NCBI GenBank assembly: GCA_963565915.1
Contig: OY751485.1
Span: 4,030,001 to 4,094,000, forward strand
Direction: 5' to 3'
Length of the DNA stretch: 64,000 nucleotides
Source of the DNA: Entoloma clypeatum
Lineage: Eukaryota > Basidiomycota > Agaricomycetes > Agaricales > Entolomataceae
Numbering within the stretch: position 1 is the first letter of the stretch; each line of letters begins with the position of its first letter. The position numbers and the translations under genes were made by a program. A model generated the notes under the pieces. That model worked only from the letters and a program-made list of their open reading frames with translations. It was not told where the DNA came from and ran no database searches. Shown one piece after another: positions 1 through 11,121 of this stretch.

Positions 1-25
1 TCCTCCTTCAGCACAAGGCTGAGGC

Positions 26-180
26 TAGTGTTGCCGCAACTCGGCTAGCCGCACCGTGACTTACAAAGTCACGGCTTGGCACATATTCAACTCGGCTTGT
101 CAACCGAACCGATTTATTCGGCTCCGTTTGGCTCAGCAGCCAGAGCAAGCCGGTCCCGAGTTGTGGAACCAATCAATTGA
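26..180. repeat. left terminal and subterminal repeat of the hAT-type unit
   Basis: The segment begins TAGTGTTGCCGC and contains several CGGCT/AGCCG motifs. A small palindrome, CCGTGAC-7nt-GTCACGG, lies near 54-74. It has the look of a hAT subterminal region where transposase binds. The matching right end is at 7390-7558. Confidence 0.55.
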
Positions 181-308
181 TTGCCAAAACAGTGCATGTC
201 ATTATATAATAATATATTTATCATTTTATCGGCTGCTTGATGTTCTCATTACTTTCTTTAAGTGTATAAAAAGCATAATTATTCAGTCATATGAGATACA
301 ATATATTT

Positions 309-3239
309 TTATGCATCATGAGCCACAATTTGTCTAAGTTCATCACCCAAAATGCCTTGAGACAACATCGATGCGAGATGATCGCGAGTGTCTCTTGGTG
401 ACAATAACATGTCATCCTCTGGTGTTTCTAGCCCCTGCGTGAAATCCAACCTCTGCCGCTTCAACAAAAACTTCAGGATTTGAAGGGCCTCCATCAGGAT
501 TGGATGGATTCGGTTCTGGCGCTTCGTGTCCGTCTCACTAGCTGATGAAAATATACGCTCACAAGGAACGGCGGATGCCTGGATTGGGAGATAGTCAAGA
601 GCCATGACATACAACGTGGGGTACCGGTGTGGGTCTTGCTTTCCCTCCATCTGGATGCAGTAGTTAGTATGATGTGAGTTTTGATCAAGAAGACATGTAC
701 ATCCCAAAAATTCACGATGTCAGTTCCTGGTGGAGAAATATCTCTAAGGTATAAGTCATACTCCTCGTCGACTGTCGAAGGTGAAGCCTGTGCCCGTGCT
801 CCCATGTCGAACCGTAACATGTCTTGAAGCCCATATTTCGAAGCCGTTCTCCAAACATCCATGCTGCCTGTAGCACGGCAGCTAGGTCCAGGGCCAAAGC
901 TATCTGAAGCATGCAACAGCTCCCCATGCTGACGATATTCGCCCATCTTACAATGCAGTGTAGTTAGTAGGGGAGGGGATATTCTGTCATGATAGAACGT
1001 ACAGTATCTTTTATTGTGTCTGTTGCTTGGTCAATATAATTTGTCTCCCAATGCTCTTCTATCCAGCGTCTATGGATTGAGGGATTGAGGACTAATAACA
1101 TGGTCAGCCTGAAGTATTGAAAAGGTAAAAAATACTAACACATCACGATCATGTACACCTTACTTTGATCCATACGCCGATAGTATTTTGTCGCCCATTT
1201 CAGCCCAATATCAGTATACTTCTTCAGATGCGGGTGGCATTCACCAAGTGTCTCCCATGCCGTCATAAACATTTTGAAGTTGCATATGCTTCACGAAAGC
1301 ATTGGCAGCTTTTCTGCGCACATGTTTTGCTGCACGATGTGTGGAATCTATTTAAACCAGTCAAGATATGTAGTAATTAATGATCGTGAAACCTTACTGT
1401 GAGGACTGAGGCAAAGTCTTCCAAATTGTCCCACTCTCGTTCAGTCAACTTGAGGTGAGCAATATCTCTATTGAGAGGATTGGTTAGGAAGGTTTCGACA
1501 GGCTGTAGGTCAAGATGAGAAGTGCAAAAGATGCGAGACAAAGAAAAGCTTTCCTGTTGCAAATAGAGACATCTAATGACCATGGCATGTATCGAGTCCC
1601 AACGAGAATGGACGTCGAGGAGGAGTTGGAGAATCTTGATATTCTTGCTTTTTCCTTCAGTGTCAAGGCCCCACCAGTGCTCCTGATTGCCGAGTGTGAT
1701 TGTGTTCTCAAAGCGCTCAATTCTCTGTCCCGAAGCCTGGACCGCGCGTACAGTGTTGCGGCAGGCAGCAACAACATTGCGACTTCCGTCTGGCAAGTCA
1801 GGAATATGATCGAAATCATCTGGGTCATCTGAATAAGCCGTGTTTGTCGAGTCATTGACAACATGTCCAGTTGTGATGTTGATAATGTGGGGGAAACACA
1901 TGATGTGTCGGTCCTGGGCATCAAACTCAATATCACAGTCATCATGCAAGTCCTTGAGGGCTCTCATGAAAGTGTCATTCACTGATGCATTATCGACAGT
2001 CCAGTGGCCACCCTGTGGAAGGCGGTATTAGATTGTGTATTGTTTTAATAGAAAATACATACTTTCGATGTGATTCTGGCCCGTTCTAGGATATTCATCG
2101 CAATTCTAGCCAGGCGCTGACCGTCGTGGCGTCCCGCACGCAATGAAAGGCAATCAAGCCACTGCTGAGGCGCATTTGAGTCGTTTCTCGGTCACGTCCG
2201 AGCCAATGGGCGGTGACGGCAAGATAAGGGTACCGCGTTTTGCTGGACCATAGATCAGCCGTGAAGCTGATTCGCCCCAATGCACTCTACAATGAACTCA
2301 GCGAACGGCACTGAAGAAGACAGATGGTATTACCTGAAGTTCTTCCTTGAGGTCCCAGAAAGACGCCGCCCAGGCTTCCAGAATCGCCTGCCGAATCTTT
2401 GTATGATGCGGAATGTCCTTATCCTCCAGCGTCTCGCATAAAAGTAGTAAAAGTTTGCGGAATTCCAGGCATTCGACAACATAGATTGACTGAGTGAAAG
2501 TATGTCAGATATGAAAAACAGAAAGGAGTTTGCCGCACTTGATCATCTGCGACAATGAACTTGACAAGGTGCTCGACAAACGCTGTCTGGCTGAAGGGAG
2601 CACGCGGCCCCGTAGAACAAGAACCCGAACTATCCACCGAGCCGCCGTCCAATTTTGTGAGGTACTCCATCCAACCTTTTTCCTGACATTTGGTGATATA
2701 TGTTTGATGGTGGTTAGCGGTTAGATGGTTCCGAAGGGTCGTTGTTGCTGTCGTCGCCGCATAGGTCCATCTGATATCATCTGAAGGAGGCACTTCTCTG
2801 CAATGAGCGTCAAGTCCAATGTCGCAAGACTCAAGACAATTACTTACTTGCACAAAATACACACTCGCTTGGTGGCCCAGCTCCCATCTGGTAAAACGTT
2901 ATCTTCTATCCCGAAGAACTCCCAGACATCGACAGCCTTCTTCCTCTCTTTACGGATCGGGAGTTGGGCTACTTGAACTGATGGGCTCGAGTGTCGTGTT
3001 GCAACATTGGATGGACAAGCCGACTCGTCATTGCCTTCTGCACTTCTATTGACCCCGGCGAAGTCGAAGTCCTCTCCAGTGCTATTGCCATCCTGGGCAT
3101 GAGGGCATCGACGTCTCGTCCCCGAAGAACCTGCGACGGGGCGATGCTGGGCCATAGCCGGAGGTTGGTTCTGAGTGAGAGGCTGGGCATGACTGGGAAG
3201 GGATTCAGCCAGAACTTGCTGACAACAATGAGGTGGCAT
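309..3239 (-). CDS. hAT family transposase with BED zinc finger (introns)
   Basis: The protein reads from the ATG at 3239 leftwards through several short introns. The N-terminus is serine-rich and leads to a BED-type zinc finger split by an intron: CILCK ends one exon (about 2850), then the next carries LRNHLTANHHQT with the paired histidines. The central part has FTADLWSS (about 2240) and, after a splice, a VDNAS-like motif near 1990-2020, which in this family mark catalytic Asp positions of the RNase H-like fold. It continues with CFPHIINI. The C-terminus at 309-707 has the hAT dimerisation segment (PCERIFSSAS, LKFLLKRQ). I saw no clear inactivating mutation, but exon joins were made by eye. 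It should mobilise the surrounding unit by cut-and-paste. Confidence 0.75.
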
Positions 3240-3630
3240 TTCTGGATGGGGAGGTGATGAAAAATCATGTACACTGGCTAGGGAGAATACACACTAAGGT
3301 CTTTTATCATTCACAACTATCGCGTAATTACTCCCAACAGGACTCCGTAATCTACCACCCCCTGCAGTGCTAAGGGTGAAGTTGTAAGAAACGACAGATT
3401 GATGTACAAAGTGCGTGCATACCTGCATCCTGAGTCCCACAAATTAATCCATCGCACAAGTCCCAACTGTGGCGCTTGATAGTGATGGGCTTCTCCGTTG
3501 ATCTAGGACTATATGTTCCCTTCACATCGCCCTTGCTGAATGTCGGTTGGGTACTGAGTTATGAATCTGTTAGATCCATACTGTCGCAAACGGACAAGGC
3601 ACGCACTTGTTCCTCCCCTATTACCTTTGA
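3240..3630. other. non-coding spacer upstream of hAT transposase
   Basis: No open frame with recognisable content. It is probably the promoter and 5' leader of the minus-strand transposase. Confidence 0.4.
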
Positions 3631-4080
3631 TAAGCGACCTGGGCTTTAAGTTATTGACCTATCAAATGATGAACGGATGGTAAACACACCTGTTGCCAAG
3701 ATTCCCGAGGGGCACTCGACGTTTGATCCGCCTTGTGTGCATGTGGTTGTGGAGCGACGATGTAACAGCAGCGTCGGGTGGGGGATTGAATTCATCGGCG
3801 GATATGATCTGCCTCGTGGAGGGTGTTATCGTGAAGCGGCGATGTAACAGCAGCGTTGTGTGGATTAAGTGACCTGGGCTTTAAGTTATTGACCTATCAA
3901 ATGATGAATGGATGGTAAACGCACCTGTTGCCAAGATTCCCGAGGGGCGCTCGACGTATGATCCGCCTCGTGTGCATGTGATCGTGAAGCGATGATGTAA
4001 CCGCGGGGGGGGGGCTTGAATTCATCGGTGGATATGATCTGCCTTGTGGGCGGTGCATCACGAACCGACATCGGCAATGC
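3631..4080. repeat. two-copy tandem repeat of about 235 bp
   Basis: The unit beginning TAAGCGACCTGGGCTTTAAG at 3631 recurs at 3866 as TAAGTGACCTGGGCTTTAAG. Both copies run on through TTGCCAAGATTCCCGAGGGG and end with a GAATTCATCGG-GGATATGATCTGCC segment. The differences seen are mostly transitions. The repeat lies between the two divergent genes of the hAT-type unit and may belong to its internal promoter region. Confidence 0.85.
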
Positions 4081-4207
4081 AGTAGCAGCGTCTGTGGACA
4101 GTTAGTTTCCGTATACTTATTTGAATTAGTAGTTCTATTCTATTTACTAGACTACATTAGATAGTTCTACTATACTAGTGGTAGAGTACTATTGTGCATA
4201 TGGGGAA

Positions 4208-4417
4208 GGTGGTGGTATGAGAGCAAGAAGGAAAGATCACGTGCTGGGGTGTCCAGTTGTTGATACACCATGGAACTCAAACAACGGAATCGGAAGTCGG
4301 ACTATGTTAATGTAAGCAAGACCTCCGACTTCCAATTCCGTTGTTTGAGTTCCGTGGTGTATCAACAACTGGACACCCCAGCATGTGATCTTTCCTTCTT
4401 GCTCTCGTACCACCACC
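4208..4417. repeat. 210-bp imperfect inverted repeat (hairpin) at assembly gap edge
   Basis: The left arm, from GGTGGTGGTATGAGAGC (4208) to about 4304, is repeated in reverse complement from about 4323 to 4417, with only a few mismatches and a loop of roughly 20 bases. Such a long palindrome could be a foldback element, or an artefact at the contig end beside the 200-N gap. Confidence 0.85.
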
Positions 4418-4617
4418 NNNNNNNNNNNNNNNNNNNNNNNNNNNNNNNNNNNNNNNNNNNNNNNNNNNNNNNNNNNNNNNNNNNNNNNNNNNNNNNNNNN
4501 NNNNNNNNNNNNNNNNNNNNNNNNNNNNNNNNNNNNNNNNNNNNNNNNNNNNNNNNNNNNNNNNNNNNNNNNNNNNNNNNNNNNNNNNNNNNNNNNNNNN
4601 NNNNNNNNNNNNNNNNN
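4418..4617. other. assembly gap (200 N)
   Basis: Exactly 200 undetermined bases, probably a placeholder of unknown true length. It hides the 5' part of the Spt5-like gene. Confidence 1.
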
Positions 4618-7219
4618 TCGCCGGGTATGTCTGTCTTCTTGCTCATGCAACACGCGGGGGCTTACAGTCCGTTAAACAGATCACGGAAGCTCATAATCCC
4701 TTCGTGGATCTCGAGGCTCAAGTTGATGATGCTGATGATGATGATGATGATGAGGAGGAGGAGGAGGATGATGGTAAGCAACCTGTCCTCTTATTTTGAT
4801 CCACTTCTGAGGTAGCTCTAGGTTTTATCGATGACCAGGAGGATAATCACCCTGAGGGTATTCGGCGGTGGAACAATTACCAGGCTGGCGGACTGGACGA
4901 GCCACAGGATGAGCCGGAGGATGATATTGATTGGAACGCAGTCCATGAACGTGCGCGCTACCACGCCAACACCCCACGACCGCATATGACGACGAGGCGT
5001 CTGGCGGAATTTTACCACACAATCTACTGTGTCAATCTCGAACGTCAGACAAACCTATTTGGCAGCTCCGATGCTGGGTAAGTCTCCATTCATCCCGTTT
5101 GTGGTAAGTCTCAAGGATATTCCAGCCTGGATTTGAAGAAGAAGTTGTCTACATGCTCTTCCAGCTAGTCAAGGACAGGGCGACGCCAGACGTTCTATCA
5201 GCAGCCTATACCTGTGGACCTCTCCGAGGGTCAGTTTTCATCGAGGCCGACATGAACCCAAACCTCCGTAGCTTCCTGCACCGCATCCCCGGGGTCATGA
5301 AGAGAGGAAACCTGTTGGTTTCACAAGACCAGTTAGCAACACCTATTGTCAAGTTCGTCCCACTGGAAGATCAACCAGTGACACTCCGTCTTCCTCAGGA
5401 TCGGACAGTGGGTGCGGGTCTTAAGAGCTGCCTACAAAGGTGACCTTGGGTACGTCAACAAGTTAATGCCATGGGGTGGCGTACAACTCCTCCTGGTGCC
5501 TCGCCTCCAGCTTTCGACCCCTCTCTCATCAAGACAACGGGGCAAGCGGCCATGCTCCACCCCTCCTCCTCCCCAGGCTCTTTTCAATCCCTCCATCATT
5601 GAAAAGATCTTCGGCATCCCACCGACTCTGAAAGGGAATGATACTTTCTTTTTCGATGGGTGCACTTTCGAACACGGCCTGCTGATAAAAGACTTCAATG
5701 TGTATTCCGTGTCGTCTGAGGCTGTCTCCATCTCCACTGAATTGCATGCCCTTTTCCTCCTCAGCCCGCACCCGGGGATCCAATGCCTGATGGGCGAGGA
5801 GTTTCCCACCCCGCTTGAATGGGTGTTCTTTCCTGGAGAGTCAGTCAAAATTGTTGAAGGTTCGCACAACAGGGAATTCGACCAGGTCAAACTTGCTCAA
5901 CCAGACTTTGTTGAGGTTGAAGTCGCTGAAATGGGGGGTGAGGTTTTGAAACTTCCATGGTACCATGTCTGCAAATCCATCAGTATTGGCGATTTCATCA
6001 GAGTTGTTGAAGGCGTGCATAGAGGCCGAATGGGATTTGTAGAGCGGGTAGACTACATTGACATCTGGATCCTTGAAAAAGGTGGTGACGACACCCGTCC
6101 TGCTATGGAGGTACAGCACTTCTTTTCAGGGAAGAAACATTCATCTTCTAACTTCTTTCTTAGTCATTCATCGTTCACAAAAACAGCGCCTCAATCACAG
6201 AACCGCCCATGCTGCATGCTGTGTCGCTGCCCTCTTCGGATGATTTGGCACTTTCAGCAGCATTGAAGGAGCGGCATCAAGTCCCTTGGTGGGGGGTCAA
6301 GGTCATGGTTATCAAGTGTGGACACCAGCATAAAGGCCAGCCCGCGGTCGTTGAGAATGTTCTGCCCAATCAAGATACAGTGAGCGGCCTCAGGATTGAA
6401 GTCCGTTTCATGAACTATGATCCAAATGCGCCATTCCCGAAGGCGATCTTCAATTATGATGACATGGTTGAATTTGAGTATGACTTCCATCCAATATACT
6501 GTACATTCATCCTCTGATGCTAATTAATGATCCTTTCTTTCAGCACCAAGCAAGAGCTATTCGAGTTTCAGCACCCACAAAGTCGCCTCTTCGACCCACT
6601 TTTCCATGACCCACTTCCCCGCGCCCGGCCCCCCCCACCCATCTTAATCGCGAGCACCCCCATGCCTGAGCCTGGAGGCTCATCGTCCAACCCAGCTTGA
6701 AATCCATCGTCGCGGACTCCAGGTCGCTACTCCCACCCCACAACACCCTCCACATCCGCGCCCACTCCCGATCATGATCTTCTTGATCCATGTTTCTTGG
6801 GCGTCAAAGTACAGGTGAAGGTTACTGGCGGCTAGTTCAACCTGTTGTGGGTCTATGTTTCCAGCACCATGCGTGATGGACAGCCGAAAATTATTTACAC
6901 GGCGAATCGAAGGATGCACATTTTGGACCCAGATTGGGTTTCTATCATCCATCCGAATGTGAAGCAGACTGACGCTCTGCTTTTCGTTCTCAAGGGGGAT
7001 CATCAGGGTAGGTTTGCTCTTCGAATTTGTCATAGGCGCCGGGGCTCCAAGGAAGCAGCTCTTGTTGAAATCATTGATCCTGTTGGTGCAAGTTCAACTC
7101 GGACAGGAATTGAGGTGCGGCTGCCTGCAGACCACCTTGCAATTGTCTTCAAAACGAAGGAAGAGAAACGGCGGCATGAGGAGTGCATGGTAGATCGTCG
7201 AAAGCAGGCTCGCAACTGA
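4618..7219 (+). CDS. Spt5-like KOW-repeat protein (5' part lost in gap)
   Basis: The first visible exon encodes an acidic stretch of Asp and Glu (about 4720-4775), like the acidic N-terminus of the elongation factor Spt5. After introns there is an NGN-like segment (GFEEEVVYMLFQLVK, about 5120-5180; PGVMKRGNLL about 5300). Several KOW-like modules follow: WVRVLRAAYKGDLGYV (about 5408), GDFIRVVEGVHRGRMGFV (about 5990), WWGVKVMVIKC (about 6290) and a C-terminal module ending KKQARN-like at 7219. True Spt5 binds Spt4 and RNA polymerase II. This copy is shorter and lies inside transposon ends, so it is a diverged paralogue rather than the housekeeping gene. An intron of about 67 bp ending near 5399 restores the frame before the first KOW. 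Function is unknown. Confidence 0.6.
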
Positions 7220-7558
7220 CATTTTTTTACTATTGTTTTATTTTGATAAGAATCCCTCCCCCGCCCTACCTACATACATCATTATCGTCATGCTTAGGTC
7301 ATTTTATATGACATATTTACACTTGAATCATATTGCTTGCTTGCAGAAAGAAGTCTCAGAGACGTGCAAGTGTTTTGTTTGAATTTGTGTTTGTTGTGTT
7401 TACAAGGCACCGGCTCAAGCCGGCAGCTGAACCGAAACCGCTTACAACCGCGGCTTTGGAAGTCATGGCTTCGGAACATCACGGTTCGGCTCTGTTTCGG
7501 CTCTGTGCAGTGCGGTTTCGGCTCAGAGCCGACTGGAGTCGGAACCGCGGCAACACTA
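7220..7558. repeat. right subterminal region and terminal repeat of the hAT-type unit
   Basis: After the Spt5-like stop comes an AT-rich stretch. From 7390 there is GC-rich sequence with repeated CGGCTC/GAGCCG words, ending in GCGGCAACACTA (7547-7558), the inverse of the left terminus. Confidence 0.55.
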
Positions 7559-7565
7559 CTTGTGA

Positions 7566-9263
7566 CCAACAGATGTGTGGGAACAGAGATTCCTTAGAGA
7601 TCTACAGAGGAAATACCCTGAGCATTTTGCCGCCGATTCCACCGACGAGTCCCCTGATGAATTTACTTTTGACTCCACGCAGTCAGATATCGAACAGACA
7701 CCTAGAACAGGGACTTATTTTCAATCCTTACCTGTATCCCAAACCCCATCTTCATCCCAACAACCCAACCCCTCTTCTCCTCCGCAGACTCTAGACATGG
7801 CAGAAGCTCTGGCAGTACAAACAATAGATACATCCAAAATCATCAAGGATCCTGGGATGTTCAAAGACAGACACACCTTTGACGAATGGTGGAAAGCCAC
7901 CAAACTATACATCAGGTTCCAAAAGAGCCTCACAGATGATCAGAAAATTCTTGCGGTACTATCCCGCATGATGGAAGGGTCCGGCAGGCGCTGGGCCAGT
8001 AACAAGTTAGACGCTCTTGCTGTTGACAACAAGAACATCACCTGGCTAGGTTTCTCCAATGATATTCCCACATGATTCTCTATCGCCAACAAGTTGGTCG
8101 CTGCCAAAGCAAGACTCGAAGTCCTGAGACAAGAGAAACGCACCGTCGGCGAATTCTTGGATGAATTCGAAGAGCTCTTGAAGCTGTCAAACCTTGGCAA
8201 AGAAACTGGGAAATACATCCTAGAAAAGAACGTCAACCGCAGAATCTCTGAACAAGTGGCTAGTGATGGCAAGCCGTACTCCGAGTATGCAAAGGAGATC
8301 CGAAACCAGGGACAACAGATGGAAGGACATGCACTGGTCATCCGAGGTGGCGGTGACATGTGCACTGGATCGGGTACCACTTATGGTGGTCAGGGCAAGG
8401 CCATGGAGATTGACAAAGCAGGAGTAGCCCGTTGCTACAACTGTCAATGCTTCGGACACCTTCCCAAGGACTGCAGCACTCCAAAGAAGAAAGATGTGCT
8501 GCAAGCCGAAGAGGAACTCCGGAAGGGTTAGGAAGGTGTCCAAGGAAGATGCCGAGAATGATGAAACCACAATCTTAGAAGCTGATGAGAAGGATTTTCC
8601 CGAAGGGTCCAATTAAATGACGCTAAGTCGCGACCCTCATTTATTAAATGGACTTGCTTGCCTTGTATGACTGCAGACAATAGAACCTATGTCATCCCTG
8701 CCAAGCAAGCCGCTGTGTTGACTAAAATTGTGAAGGGAGATAAACCTCCGAAAAGACAAGAAATCAGGCTGTTAGCTCAGCTCAAAACACGACGAGGACC
8801 AAAGGTCATCTGACCTGAGGTTGATAGTGGGTGTGAATGCACATGCATCCATCCCAGAATAGTATGTGAACAGAACCTCCCCATGTGAGGAACACCGCCC
8901 ATAGCAATTCTAAATGCAGATGGATCACCAAATCAACAACAGAAAGCGAGCCAACTTGCCAAAGTCAAACTGGATTTGGGAGTGCATCAGGAAACCATGG
9001 AAGCAATGGTACTTGACATTGGGAGAATGGACATGCTCTTGGGACATGACTGGTTGGTACACCACAACCCCACAATCAATTGGACAACCGGTGCCCAACA
9101 ACATGCCGAACCAAAAACTCGCATTTCAGGGTTAACCTTGATGGTCGCAACACTGGGTTTGCATGGTTGAGGTGCGCGACAAAGATGCACCCAAAAAGTC
9201 AGATCAGAAATGGAAGCCTGGAGACCCTATTTTGGAAGCCGTCACTCCCACATCACCTCCCAC
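7566..9263 (+). pseudogene. gypsy-1 gag and protease remnant
   Basis: Gag runs from about 7566 (frame of VWEQRFLRDLQRKYPEHF) through IIKDPGMFKDRHTFDEWW to a CCHC zinc knuckle, CYNCQCFGHLPKDC, near 8430. A TGA at 8073 interrupts it, and a frameshift lies near 8524. The protease follows in one frame broken only by TGA at 8811 and 8886: it has the active-site triplet DSG (about 8822), ILNADGS and a GHDWL motif (about 9045). The sequence ends abruptly at the gypsy-2 LTR, before any reverse transcriptase. Confidence 0.8.
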
Positions 9264-9804
9264 TGTCATAACCATACGATTCATATTCAACCTATCCGAC
9301 GACTCCAACGATTCATCTGATCCGACATCCGCTCTGATGACATTCTATTTATATTTGATTATACTTCTACTACGTAACATCTCAACCATACTTACAAGTA
9401 GACATATGTTGTTCACTTTTCATTTGCTACTCTCCATACTCCGAATGTTCTGATGGTCAACTCCGATATCTGCACATCCTTATAGTAATACTGATCATTC
9501 TAGTCTACTATAAATAGTGTACAAACCTGTCGTAGAACCTCAGTTCAAATATCATATGTTACACCTCATTCACATCCGTCTCTACTTGCTTTGAGCATTC
9601 TCTCCGTCACCTCCGTTCATCCGCTCATCCGCTCATCCGACATCCGCCAATCCAAAATCGAGGACCACGTCAAAGAGTGGGGTGCAACGCACAAGTTGAA
9701 GCCAGGTCCTTTCTGCCAATGTCGCACTTATCGCATCTGCTCCTCCGCTACTCTGCTCCGACTCGTCCGACATTTTCCGACGTTGAGAAAAACACTACAT
9801 GACA
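9264..9804 (+). repeat. gypsy-2 5' LTR
   Basis: 541 bp with TGTCA and TGACA ends. A TATA-like CTATAAATAG lies near 9510. Compared with the 3' LTR it has several transitions, many at CG versus CA or TG, and one extra copy of a short TCCGCTCA repeat near 9625, accounting for the length difference. Confidence 0.9.
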
Positions 9805-9855
9805 GTATATTTGAACTCCCACCATTCTTTGATTTACCCAACAACCTCTACCCAC

Positions 9856-11097
9856 ATGTCTCAAACCCATAATACAGTTCGAACAACTAGGGCTGCTCAT
9901 GCAGCAGCAGAACATTCATCATCCACACCACGCTCTGCTTTTCTTCAAGGAACACACAATGTAACCATTACCCCTCGAGGAGCCACAGCATCATCATCTG
10001 CTCCTACCCCTGGACCATCCATTCCTCCACCTTCTTCCGATCAGCTCCCACCACTTCCCCCCAGTCCTCCAAACCCACCAACGGAACCCTCCACACCTTT
10101 AAATTCTGGCTTATTCGGCAGACCTCCAGGAGGATCTCCTCCTCCTTCTGACGGTAGTTTACATGGAGATTTGGACAACTCCGATTCCAATCCAGATCAG
10201 GAACCCAACCTAGCTGAAGCCGTTCTGCTCATGACCAAAGAGTTGAAACATTGTGACACAAAGAAGAAAAAGTCGTATGCCAACGAACCAGATACCTTTG
10301 ATGGATCCGATCCGCGCAAACTCTCCACATTCATTTTACAATGCAAACTTTACTTCTCCGACAATGACAACTTCGACTCAGAACATTCCAAAGTCAACTT
10401 TGCCATGTCTTACTTCCGAGGCACAGCACTCAAATTTTTTGAACCCTTCATTCTTGACGATAATGAACCCAATTGGCGGGGTTCTTTCCCCGACTTCGTC
10501 CAACTTCTCCGCTCCAAGTTTGGTACCTTTGACCCTCAGGGCGAAGCCAAAGAACAGTTGGACAACCTACGGATGAAGGAAAATCAAAAGATATTGAAGT
10601 ACAACATTGAATTCCAACGTCTTGCTACCAAGACTGACTGGGATGAAAACTCCCTCCGACACCGCTACTACGTCGGACTTCTGGATTGGATCAAGGACAT
10701 TCTCTCCCAACAACCCAAGATTAAGTCTTTATCAGACCTACGATCCGCAGCTCATACTATTGACGCTCGCTACTGGGAACGTCAACGAGAGAAATCCAGA
10801 ACCGATAAACCCACTCCCAAGTCCGACAAAATACAATCCGCTCCGAACCAATCCACTGCACAAACATCATCAACCAAACCCTCCGCTCCCGCTACCGCTT
10901 CCACTTCCACATCCGCTCTGAAACCCGACCTCTCCAGTAAATTAGGCAAAGACGGCAAACTAACATATCAAGAACGCAAACGTCGTTTTGATAATAACCT
11001 TTGCTTATTTTGCGTTAGCGTCGGACATGCTGTCAAGGACTGTCCCAAGTCCACCTCCTCCGCTTCCAAGGCTAAAGGGAAAGCCGCCCAAATGTAA
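9856..11097 (+). CDS. gypsy-2 Gag polyprotein
   Basis: The open frame begins upstream within the LTR, but the Met at 9856 (MSQTHNTV) is the likely start. The N-terminal third is rich in Pro, Ser and Thr. The middle has the retrotransposon Gag fold (PDTFDGSDPRKLSTFIL, FGTFDPQGEAKEQL). Near the C-terminus a CCHC knuckle, CLFCVSVGHAVKDC, should bind the RNA template. The frame is uninterrupted, in contrast to the pol region. Confidence 0.85.
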   Translation: MSQTHNTVRTTRAAHAAAEHSSSTPRSAFLQGTHNVTITPRGATASSSAPTPGPSIPPPSSDQLPPLPPSPPNPPTEPSTPLNSGLFGRPPGGSPPPSDGSLHGDLDNSDSNPDQEPNLAEAVLLMTKELKHCDTKKKKSYANEPDTFDGSDPRKLSTFILQCKLYFSDNDNFDSEHSKVNFAMSYFRGTALKFFEPFILDDNEPNWRGSFPDFVQLLRSKFGTFDPQGEAKEQLDNLRMKENQKILKYNIEFQRLATKTDWDENSLRHRYYVGLLDWIKDILSQQPKIKSLSDLRSAAHTIDARYWERQREKSRTDKPTPKSDKIQSAPNQSTAQTSSTKPSAPATASTSTSALKPDLSSKLGKDGKLTYQERKRRFDNNLCLFCVSVGHAVKDCPKSTSSASKAKGKAAQM

Positions 11098-11121
11098 GGA
11101 GATCGAGTCAAAAAAATAGGC

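Larger units (their letters stand above)
26..7558. mobile_element. candidate composite hAT transposon carrying transposase and a Spt5-like gene
   Basis: Both ends carry the same 12 bases in inverted orientation: TAGTGTTGCCGC at 26-37 and its reverse complement at 7547-7558. Behind them both ends are rich in CGGCT-type repeats. A second stretch also matches between ends in inverted orientation (left about 54-74, 16 of 21 bases by eye), so similarity extends beyond the terminal 12. Inside are a minus-strand hAT transposase and a plus-strand Spt5/KOW-like gene that diverge from a repeat-rich centre. hAT elements make 8-bp target duplications, but the flanks here (GCTGAGGC and CTTGTGAC) do not match. 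The ends could therefore belong to one aged element or to two copies of one family. The right end directly abuts the gag of gypsy-1. Confidence 0.55.

Noticed and set aside
4237..4815. Open frames running through the N block
   Set aside because: They consist mostly of undetermined bases and of the palindrome, so no coding claim is possible.
18..7566. 8-bp target duplication for the composite hAT unit
   Set aside because: GCTGAGGC and CTTGTGAC agree at only four of eight positions, so none is claimed.
9805..9830. tRNA primer site after the gypsy-2 5' LTR
   Set aside because: A tRNA-like word (TTGAACTCCCACC) is present but in the wrong orientation for a primer-binding site. The element may be self-primed.
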